From assembly GCA_015057775.1 (NCBI GenBank), contig SVDT01000007.1:1-47042 (forward strand): DNA of 47,042 nucleotides, in the 5' to 3' direction. Positions 41,097 to 47,042 of this stretch are shown here, piece after piece. The translations under genes and the position numbers were made by a program. How positions within the stretch are numbered: the first letter of the stretch is position 1; every line of letters begins with the position of its first letter. The notes beneath the pieces are model-generated. The model had not been told where the DNA came from and made no database searches. It worked only from the letters and a program-made list of their open reading frames with translations. The stretch comes from Paenibacillaceae bacterium. GTDB taxonomy: Bacteria > Bacillota > Clostridia > Lachnospirales > Lachnospiraceae.

Positions 41097-41582
41097 ATGT
41101 ACAGCAATACACCGGAAGACAGAGGTCAGCACATCAAGGATTTACGGGACGGAATCGAGCATAGAGCCACATGGTTCTACTATATGTTCACGGAGGCTAA
41201 GAAAAGAGGGTTAGACAGTGAATTTGCCCATGATGCCATTAAGAAATGCGGCTGCTTCCATGGTCAGAACAAATATACAAAGACCAGTGACTTAAAGGCT
41301 TTTGAGAAGGAATTTGTCAGTGACAATGTAAGAAACATCTTTGAGATGGATACAGAATGTACCGATGACAAGCTGGAAATCACCTTTCACCACTGCCCGC
41401 TTGTAGCTGCTTGGAGAAAGCTGACCGATGATGAGGAACTGATTGCAGAGATGTGTGAAATTGCCATGGATGGAGATCGGGGAATCTGCTCCCAGTTTGA
41501 GGATTTTACCTTCCATCTGGGAAAAACCATTGCAAAGGGTGACTCCATCTGTGAGGTAACTTTTAATAAGAATCAGGATTAA
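41097..41582 (+). CDS. ATC-hydrolase-family protein (L-2-amino-thiazoline-4-carboxylate hydrolase-like)
   Basis: The 161-aa product resembles the small cytoplasmic proteins named after L-2-amino-thiazoline-4-carboxylic acid hydrolase. TFHHCPLVAAWRKL and CEIAMDGDRGICSQF hold the family's conserved His, Cys and Asp residues; another Cys pair (KKCGCFHG) lies near residue 50. The Pseudomonas enzyme opens the thiazoline ring to N-carbamoyl-cysteine. Most clostridial members are uncharacterised, so activity is unproven. It closes the operon, 12 nt after dhaL, behind AAGGAGGA. With cyuA at the other end of the operon, a route to cysteine and then pyruvate is conceivable, though inferred only. Confidence 0.72.
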   Translation: MYSNTPEDRGQHIKDLRDGIEHRATWFYYMFTEAKKRGLDSEFAHDAIKKCGCFHGQNKYTKTSDLKAFEKEFVSDNVRNIFEMDTECTDDKLEITFHHCPLVAAWRKLTDDEELIAEMCEIAMDGDRGICSQFEDFTFHLGKTIAKGDSICEVTFNKNQD

Positions 41583-41675
41583 TAAACAGAATCAGACTGT
41601 TTCACCAAAAGGGTTGTTGTACGAATACAGCATCCCTGTTTGGCGTTTATAAAAGAATATTTGTGAGGTGCGGGG

Positions 41676-43358
41676 ATGGAGAAAAGCCTGTTGGGTTTAA
41701 TAGGAGGTTATACCAATCATTTGGCAAGAATTATTTCGGATACGCTGGATACAGACATACTGATTATAGATACCAATATGAACATAGTGGGAAGTTCCTT
41801 TAAGTACTTAAACCTTTATACCGATATCAGGATCGGCACCATCATATCCACCATATTAATTGAGAACAGAAATGTGATTGTGGAAGACAAATCACGTCTT
41901 GCCGGCTGCCGCAAATGCGACCAGTACCGGGAATGCAAGATGAGCAGTTTCGTAGGAGTGCCCATAAGGGTTGATAATCAGGCAGTGGGTGCCCTCGCTC
42001 TTATATTAACCAGGCACAGAGCTAAGTTTTTATTTGAAAGTCTGGATTCAACTGTTTCATTTCTGGAGAATTTTTCGGAGCTTATTTCCGGAAAAATAGA
42101 AAATGAAACAAGAACCATACGATTGGAAAACCGCTTAAAAGAGATCGAGGCCATTATAGACAAGATGTTTGAGGCGGTTATTTACACTGACTATTTCGGA
42201 AATATCATTCATGTTAACAAGCGTTTCTGCGATGTGATACATCTGGAAAAGGACATGCTGGGAAGTAACATGAAGGAACTGTTTCCGTTTCAACTAATAG
42301 AGGATTATTTTAAGAACCACGAGGATATCAGCAATGAACGGCTGACTTTTGAGAGGAAAGGCCATCTGTTTCATGGCGTGGTTTCCAGCAAAAAGATTTA
42401 TTTAAGCGATACGGAATTCGGTACTCTGTTTTATTTTAAACCCCAGAGTGATTTTGTAAAACGAATTAACATATCGGAACAGGGCTCTCTGGTGACGTTT
42501 GACTGGCTGAAAAAGTACTTCTCTGCCCAGGAACTTCAAATGGCAAGGGAAATGGCAAAAACAAACCATAATTTACTTATTCAGAGTTCGGATAATGAGT
42601 TAAACCTTCTTCTTGCCAAAGCAGTATTTAACACGTCGGAACGAAATCTTCATGATCTGTATGTGGTTTATTCGGATAATCTTTACAGGGATTTATTTGA
42701 AATCTATATGATGGATGAGTATGGAGTCTTGAAAAATGCGGATGGATGTACGGTGGTAATTGTTCAGCCGGAAAAAATGCCTTTGTATATTCAGCATTAT
42801 ATTGCTGATTTTATGAAGACTGGTAAATTTAAAACCCATGACAAATCGGTACGTTCTAATGTCAGGTTTTTATTCTGCGTCGACAGGGAACTGGAATCTC
42901 TGGTGGAACAACAGCTGTTTTCCTCTGAGTTATACCGCCTTATTGCCCGCTATAAGATCAGCTTTGAAGGAATGGAAAAAGATATGGTAAAATTCCGCGG
43001 TTATGTAACGTCTGGTCTTAATTATTACAGGAGACTTTATGATAATAAAGGCGTGGAACTGTCTGCAGAACTGCTTACATATTTAAGAAATCATTTTACT
43101 GAGATTGGAAAACACAGTATGGAGATTATTCTTGAACGGATTGCGGCAGAGCTTTCTGGCAGAGTGACCGTGGAAGAATTAAGAGAAAAGAATCTTCTTC
43201 CTGAAAATGATCCTGGCTACAGCGGACTGGAGGAAATGTCAAAGGAACAGATAAAAACCATGCTGGAGCGGGGGTATTCAAAAACCGATATTGCGGATAT
43301 TCTGGGGATTTCCAGATCTACCTTATATCGAAAAATCAGAGAAATAGAAGAAGTATAA
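41676..43358 (+). CDS. PAS/Fis transcription regulator with a degenerate sigma-54 activator AAA+ domain
   Basis: The 560-aa product is built like PrpR/DhaR-type activators. Residues 1-130 look GAF-like and contain CRKCDQYREC (Cys78, Cys81, Cys87). A PAS domain (about 155-260) begins IDKMFEAVIYTDYFGNIIHVN. Residues of about 270-430 align with an AAA+ domain, but the Walker A place reads NLLIQSSDNELNLLLAKAVF with no GxxGxGKE, there is no DE of Walker B, and no GAFTGA loop; the sequence NVRFLFCVDRELESLV...LYRLIARYKISF keeps the fold. A Fis-type helix-turn-helix ends it (GYSKTDIADILGISRSTLYRKI). It cannot work as a sigma-54 ATPase. It lies 93 nt after the operon and probably controls it. Confidence 0.85.
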   Translation: MEKSLLGLIGGYTNHLARIISDTLDTDILIIDTNMNIVGSSFKYLNLYTDIRIGTIISTILIENRNVIVEDKSRLAGCRKCDQYRECKMSSFVGVPIRVDNQAVGALALILTRHRAKFLFESLDSTVSFLENFSELISGKIENETRTIRLENRLKEIEAIIDKMFEAVIYTDYFGNIIHVNKRFCDVIHLEKDMLGSNMKELFPFQLIEDYFKNHEDISNERLTFERKGHLFHGVVSSKKIYLSDTEFGTLFYFKPQSDFVKRINISEQGSLVTFDWLKKYFSAQELQMAREMAKTNHNLLIQSSDNELNLLLAKAVFNTSERNLHDLYVVYSDNLYRDLFEIYMMDEYGVLKNADGCTVVIVQPEKMPLYIQHYIADFMKTGKFKTHDKSVRSNVRFLFCVDRELESLVEQQLFSSELYRLIARYKISFEGMEKDMVKFRGYVTSGLNYYRRLYDNKGVELSAELLTYLRNHFTEIGKHSMEIILERIAAELSGRVTVEELREKNLLPENDPGYSGLEEMSKEQIKTMLERGYSKTDIADILGISRSTLYRKIREIEEV

Positions 43359-43414
43359 CATGTATATCATTTAATGGGAAAGACGAAAAGGACAACCCGA
43401 AATAAGTTATGAGA

Positions 43415-43458
43415 AACAGACTTTGGCAGTTTCAGTATAATGTCAAGGTCTGTTTTTT
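43415..43458 (+). terminator. terminator after the PAS/Fis regulator
   Basis: AACAGACTTTGGCA (43415-43428) pairs, with two G-T pairs, with TGTCAAGGTCTGTT (43441-43454), and four more T follow the stem. Confidence 0.75.
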
Positions 43459-43500
43459 ATTCGTAATTAGCTTGCTGTGCGTGAAAATTAGCAAAAATCA

Positions 43501-43751
43501 ACTTGTATGCAATCTTGAATAAGGCAAAAATGGAAAGATTTTTAAAAAGTGTTGTGCAAAAACACGTCGATATTGAAGATAAACTATCGAACACTGTCTA
43601 AAATATGAAAAATATAGTTGATTTTCAAAAATAGATGTGTTATATTTTACAAAAAGGAAGACCGATGCAAAGTGGCAAATGCTAACTGATATGCATTTGG
43701 CGGGATACTGATATGCAATCTTAATAGAATGAAATACTTGTATGCATTTCA
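43501..43751 (+). repeat. four TATGCA-centred repeats around the gntR promoter
   Basis: ACTTGTATGCAATCTT (43501-43516), ACTGATATGCATTTGG (43685-43700), ACTGATATGCAATCTT (43707-43722) and ACTTGTATGCATTTCA (43736-43751) share ACTkrTATGCAwT. Three lie between the predicted gntR start site and its ATG, the first lies 117 bp upstream of the -35. They are probable binding sites of the GntR regulator, which would then repress itself. The rest of the 300-nt gap holds no gene. Confidence 0.6.
43618..43646 (+). promoter_or_regulatory. promoter for gntR and probably the permease
   Basis: TTGATT (43618-43623), 17-bp spacer, TATATT (43641-43646). The leader of about 125 nt contains three TATGCA repeats. 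Confidence 0.55.
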
Positions 43752-43778
43752 TATCCGTTGATAGTAAGGAGAATAAAA

Positions 43779-44492
43779 ATGCCAGAATTGGAAGCTGAAA
43801 AAGGAAACCAGAGAAATGATATTTATAATCAACTGAGAATGCAGATACTGAATCTGACGATCAAACCGGGAGAACGACTGAGTGAAAATACATTATCAAG
43901 TCAGATGAATGCCAGCCGGACCATGGTTAGAGATGCACTTTCAAAGCTGGTTGAAGAAGGATACATTGTAGTCTATCCGCAGCGAGGTACGGAAGTAACT
44001 TTACTTGATTTAGAACGGATCAGACAGGTGGTTTTTTCACATACTGTATTGGAACAGGCCATGATTGAGGAGATTTGCCGCAAAGGATTAACTGATAATC
44101 AATTTGAACAGCTGGAAGAGGTTTTAAATCGACAGAAATTGGAGATAAATAAAGAAAATCCCCTGGAATTTCTGGTGATAGAGCAGCAGGTACATTATCT
44201 TCTTTCCGCTTTTAGCGGACGGGAATATACCTGGGAGGTATTTAGAACCATTGACTCAGATCTGCTGCGATTAAACTATCTTCAATTTACTACATTCAAC
44301 TACCGCATTGATATGTCTTCCCTGACCAGCTGGGAACATGTTCAGGTAGAAGGACGGCTTCTCCTTGATAATTTAAGGAGAAGGGATGCGGAAGCAGCCA
44401 GCCTGATCTGTGCCAATCATTTTAACACTATATTATGGAATGCAGGCACACTTCGGGATATTTACCCACAGTTCTTTTCCGGACAGGCATAG
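43779..44492 (+). CDS. GntR-family (FadR-type) transcription regulator
   Basis: The product of about 237 aa has an N-terminal winged helix (NQLRMQILNLTIKPGERLSENTLSSQMNASRTMVRDALSKLVEEGYIVVYPQRGTEV) and a C-terminal all-helical ligand domain (FCD/VanR type) with VVFSHTVLEQAMIEEIC. The start at 43779 (MPELEAEKGNQ) is chosen because AAGGAGA precedes it; the frame is open to 43758. The protein probably binds the four TATGCA repeats around its promoter. It is followed by a transporter gene and hyuA, its likely targets. FadR-type GntR proteins commonly sense the acid substrate of the pathway they control. Confidence 0.92.
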   Translation: MPELEAEKGNQRNDIYNQLRMQILNLTIKPGERLSENTLSSQMNASRTMVRDALSKLVEEGYIVVYPQRGTEVTLLDLERIRQVVFSHTVLEQAMIEEICRKGLTDNQFEQLEEVLNRQKLEINKENPLEFLVIEQQVHYLLSAFSGREYTWEVFRTIDSDLLRLNYLQFTTFNYRIDMSSLTSWEHVQVEGRLLLDNLRRRDAEAASLICANHFNTILWNAGTLRDIYPQFFSGQA

Positions 44493-44634
44493 GAAGCCGG
44501 ACCGGTTAGAAATAGAAATACCATATGAGAGGAAAGGAGCGGGGAATCCAGGTTTTGAGAATAGGCTGCTTATTGGCAGACCGGTTAACTATTATCAGCA
44601 GTATGGGGAATAAAAAGTTATAGGAGGTATTATT
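44493..44634 (+). other. gap between gntR and the permease gene
   Basis: No convincing gene is seen. GACCGGTTA occurs at 44500-44508 and again at 44579-44587, a spaced direct repeat that might be a regulatory site. TAGGAGG (44621-44627) is the ribosome site of the permease. No terminator is present, so gntR and the permease may be co-transcribed. Confidence 0.4.
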
Positions 44635-46026
44635 GTGGAGTACATTATTGGTATTATTTTATTAATTTCATTCTTTGGTTTGGCGTATTACTGTATCAAA
44701 GGCCATAACCTGATGATCGGCTTCTTGCTGATTACTCTTCTTTGGACCATTCTTCCGCTTGGAGGAACACTGTTTGTAAGCGAGTCATTTCTTGCTTCCA
44801 ATCCGATTCTGCAGTTTGGAAAAGACAATACTCTGATTGCTGCCTTAAATAAGATTTATCAGTCAGCACCAGAAGGCTGGGGAACAACTCTGGTAAACGT
44901 ATGCTGGGGTGCATGGTTTGGACGTGTACTTATGGATACCGGAATTGCATCAACCCTGATCCGTAAAACTGTTGAGTTAGGCGGAGACAAGCCATTTGTA
45001 ACAGTAGCTCTTTTAAATGTAGTAACTGCTCTTATTTTTACTGCCATGACAGGTGCAGGCCCGGTAATTGCAATCGGTGTTATCGTACTTCCGATTCTTA
45101 TGTCTCTGGGAATTCCAAAATCTGTTGCTCTGTTTACATTTATGGGATCGGTTGCAGCAGGTATTTATATCAATCCGGTTAACTTCACACAGTATCGTGC
45201 GTTTTTCTTAAAACCCGACCAGATGCCTGAATTCACACTGGGCTGGTATGCTGCTCACTGGGGCTATGCTGCTCTTATTATCATGCTGGTTATTACTACT
45301 GTTCTGGCTGCTTTCTATTTAAAGCGCGCAAAAACAGTTCATGCATGGGCTGCTCAGACAAGAGGCGCTGCTTCCGAACAGAAAAATGCACCATTTTATA
45401 CCTTGATTCTTCCGGTAGTACCGGTTGTATTAAAAATCTGGCTGGACTTCTCCGTAATCGGAGGTTTCGTAATTGCTGGTTTCCTTGCACTTTTCCTTTG
45501 CGGAAGAATGAAAGGAAGCTTCAAAGAGAACTGTCAGCTTGTAAACAAGCTTTATTATGACGGTGTGGTAGATACCGCTCCGCTGGTAGGATTCCTTCTT
45601 ACCCTTCCTATGTTTAACTCAGTTGCAGCTCTTGCTTCTCCTTACTTCAAGGTGATTCTTGGAAATGTAATGCCAAGAAGCGAGATCGTTGTTTGTATTG
45701 TATTTGCAGTACTTCTATGCATGGGTCTGTTCCGTGGACCTATGACCTTAGTAGGCTGCGGTGCAGCAACACTTGGTGTGCTTTCCAACGTTGCATCTTT
45801 CTCAGTTCCATTCCTCTATGCGGTATTTGCAATTCCGACTATTACCGTTAATATCGGAAGCTGTATTACTCAGTCTTGGGTTGCATGGGGACTTGCTTAT
45901 TCGAAGGTTGAATCACGAGACTTCTTAAAGCTCTCCATACCCAATGCATATTTTGCCGGAATACTGCAGTATGTGGCTACATTCATCATGTTAGGTGGAC
46001 TTGGCGCTGCTTGGTTCCTGTCTTAA
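44635..46026 (+). CDS. ion-transporter-superfamily permease (GntP/CitMHS-like)
   Basis: The 463-aa product is a polytopic membrane protein with about eleven or twelve hydrophobic helices and glycine-rich re-entrant segments (ALIFTAMTGAGPVIAIGVIVLPILMSLGIPKSVALF and MGLFRGPMTLVGCGAATLGVL), the layout of gluconate or citrate/dicarboxylate symporters. The start is GTG at 44635, 7 nt after TAGGAGG. Specificity cannot be read. Its place before hyuA suggests import of a hydantoin, oxoproline or related acid. Codon use in the 3' half is more regular than in neighbours, consistent with good expression. Confidence 0.82.
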   Translation: MEYIIGIILLISFFGLAYYCIKGHNLMIGFLLITLLWTILPLGGTLFVSESFLASNPILQFGKDNTLIAALNKIYQSAPEGWGTTLVNVCWGAWFGRVLMDTGIASTLIRKTVELGGDKPFVTVALLNVVTALIFTAMTGAGPVIAIGVIVLPILMSLGIPKSVALFTFMGSVAAGIYINPVNFTQYRAFFLKPDQMPEFTLGWYAAHWGYAALIIMLVITTVLAAFYLKRAKTVHAWAAQTRGAASEQKNAPFYTLILPVVPVVLKIWLDFSVIGGFVIAGFLALFLCGRMKGSFKENCQLVNKLYYDGVVDTAPLVGFLLTLPMFNSVAALASPYFKVILGNVMPRSEIVVCIVFAVLLCMGLFRGPMTLVGCGAATLGVLSNVASFSVPFLYAVFAIPTITVNIGSCITQSWVAWGLAYSKVESRDFLKLSIPNAYFAGILQYVATFIMLGGLGAAWFLS

Positions 46027-46078
46027 TAACAGTCTCGGACAAGGAGACAAACTCTCAAAACCCCAAAAGATAACCCCT

Positions 46079-46114
46079 GTCCGGGCGCGCCCCCTGCGCA
46101 CCCGGACGCTTTTC
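46079..46114 (+). terminator. GC-rich hairpin between permease and hyuA, possible attenuator
   Basis: GTCCGGG (46079-46085) pairs with CCCGGAC (46101-46107), and GCGC pairs with GCGC inside, loop CCCCCT. Only GCTTTTC follows, so it may terminate partly and lower hyuA expression. Its very high GC content stands out locally. Confidence 0.55.
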
Positions 46115-46139
46115 AACAATTGCAATTGAGGAGCAGTAC

Positions 46140-46208
46140 ATGAAAATTTTGTTAGTAAAATTTGACTTATCTATCTGGAAAGGAATGGAATACAATGGCA
46201 GAGCGTGA
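46140..46208 (+). CDS. possible 22-aa leader peptide overlapping the start of hyuA
   Basis: ATG 46140 stands 6 nt after GAGGAG (46128-46133), a better ribosome site than that of hyuA. The frame encodes 22 aa (MKILLVKFDLSIWKGMEYN then GRA) and stops at 46208, 11 nt inside hyuA in another frame. Such an overlap would couple hyuA translation to the leader. It may equally be chance. Confidence 0.35.
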   Translation: MKILLVKFDLSIWKGMEYNGRA

Positions 46209-47042
46209 ACACAGAGCAGTCCGAATGGGCATTGACGTAGGCGGAACTTATACCAAATGCGTAGCCATGGACAATGAAACCCATGAGATTATTGGGAAAA
46301 ATGAAGTGAAGACCACACATGATGATAAAGATGGCGTTGCTGCCGGTGTTGTACAGAGCTTTAGAAACTGTATGCGGGAAAGTAATATTTCACCGGAAGA
46401 TGTAGTTTTCGTAGCTCATTCAACCACTCAGGCGACCAATGCTTTTATCGAAGGCGACGTTGCTTCAGTCGGTGTGGTAGGCGTTGCCGGAGGCGGTCTG
46501 GAAGGATTTCTGGCAAAGCGTCAGCTGGCGCTGAAAGATATTGTGCTGGATGAAAAAGTAGGACGTATGATTAAGGTTTACAATACGTTTATTAAGAAAA
46601 AAATGCTGACTGAGGATGTCATTAATCAGAATATCAGCGAACTCCTGGACCAGGGAGCCAAGGTAGTCGTGGCTTCTATGGCATTTGGTGTAGACAGCAT
46701 GGAGGAGGAACTTCGAATCCACGACTGTGCAAAGAAGAAAAATGTGCCGGTAACAATGGCTTCTGATATTACAAAATTGTATGGTCTGACCCGCCGTACC
46801 CGTACGGCTGCAATTAATGCATCCATACTTCCAAAGATGATGTCTACTGCAAATGCCACAGAAAGTTCGGTTCGTGCGGCAGGAATTACAGTTCCGTTAA
46901 TGATCATGAGAGGTGACGGCGGCGTTATGGAAATCAATGAGATGCGGAAACGTCCCATTCTTACTGCTCTTTCCGGTCCGGCTGCTTCTGTTATGGGATC
47001 ATTGATGTATCTTCGTGCTTCCAATGCCATCTACTTCGAGGT
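46195..47042 (+). CDS. hyuA: hydantoinase/oxoprolinase family protein, 5' part (cut by window end)
   Basis: The frame runs from ATG 46195 to the window end with no stop, giving 282 residues of an HyuA-type protein. Its actin-like ATPase start is MGIDVGGTYTKCVAMD, followed by VAHSTTQATNAFIEG, GVVGVAGGGLEGFLAKR and RTRTAAINASILPKMMS, and then MRGDGGVMEINEMRKRPILTALSGPAASVMGS, conserved in N-methylhydantoinase A/5-oxoprolinase subunits. These enzymes use ATP to open cyclic amides such as oxoproline or hydantoins, or to carboxylate ketones in related families. AAAGGA (46179-46184) precedes the ATG. The rest of the gene and a possible hyuB lie beyond the window. Confidence 0.88.
   Translation, partial: MAEREHRAVRMGIDVGGTYTKCVAMDNETHEIIGKNEVKTTHDDKDGVAAGVVQSFRNCMRESNISPEDVVFVAHSTTQATNAFIEGDVASVGVVGVAGGGLEGFLAKRQLALKDIVLDEKVGRMIKVYNTFIKKKMLTEDVINQNISELLDQGAKVVVASMAFGVDSMEEELRIHDCAKKKNVPVTMASDITKLYGLTRRTRTAAINASILPKMMSTANATESSVRAAGITVPLMIMRGDGGVMEINEMRKRPILTALSGPAASVMGSLMYLRASNAIYFE

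Noticed and set aside
44410..44613. 67-codon open frame overlapping the end of gntR
   Set aside because: It begins inside gntR in another frame, has no ribosome site and no recognisable protein features.
44524..44622. 32-codon frame between gntR and the permease
   Set aside because: No ribosome site before its ATG and low-complexity content; probably chance.

Overview
The window looks like chromosomal DNA of an anaerobic, spore-forming member of the Lachnospiraceae (Clostridium cluster XIVa, Lacrimispora-like). The inference rests on moderate-to-low GC, strong Shine-Dalgarno sites, many U-tailed hairpin terminators, sporulation genes (spoVT, yabP, yabQ, spoIIE) in the Firmicutes pth-to-ftsH order, a superoxide-reductase-like protein, NADH oxidase, and tRNA genes without encoded CCA. 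No tool was run; all calls come from reading the sequence.

Region 1 (1-14332) is a conserved housekeeping and sporulation block: pth, mfd, a 61-aa orphan, spoVT, a 47-aa acidic orphan, a convergent exported metallo-hydrolase, mazG, hup, rqcP, yabP, yabQ, divIC, spoIIE, tilS, hpt and ftsH. Two sporulation genes here share an unusual control layout. Upstream of both yabP and spoIIE lies a perfect 13-15 bp inverted repeat. Its right arm is the Shine-Dalgarno and is followed by a T-run. Its left arm lies inside the predicted sporulation promoter, and the predicted transcription start falls in the loop. Read-through RNA would terminate or hide the ribosome site; RNA started at the sporulation promoter would lack the left arm. 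SpoIIE also lacks its usual multi-pass membrane domain.

Region 2 (14333-31180) is mixed: a candidate C-rich small RNA, a GH13 alpha-glycosidase, tRNA-Tyr, NADH oxidase, tRNA-Leu, a MarR regulator with a shared operator next to an alpha/beta hydrolase, a zinc-ribbon membrane protein, a two-component system divergent from a lantibiotic-type ABC exporter (with four 11-bp-phased repeats in front of the exporter), a chemoreceptor, a superoxide-reductase-like protein, a small helical protein, a PadR regulator coupled to a three-domain flavodoxin/SCP2/membrane fusion, then tRNA-Phe and tRNA-Gly.

Region 3 (31182-47042) is catabolic. A stand-alone aldehyde dehydrogenase is followed by an eight-gene apparent operon: an L-cysteine-desulfidase-family enzyme, a complete Liv-type ABC importer, DhaK and DhaL without a DhaM, and an ATC-hydrolase-family protein. 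Next come a regulator that resembles a sigma-54 activator whose AAA+ domain has lost its ATPase motifs, a GntR regulator with four TATGCA-centred repeats around its promoter, an ion-transporter-superfamily permease, and the 5' part of a hydantoinase/oxoprolinase (hyuA) cut by the window end. I infer uptake and breakdown of a small sulfur- or nitrogen-containing amino-acid-like compound; the real substrate is unknown.
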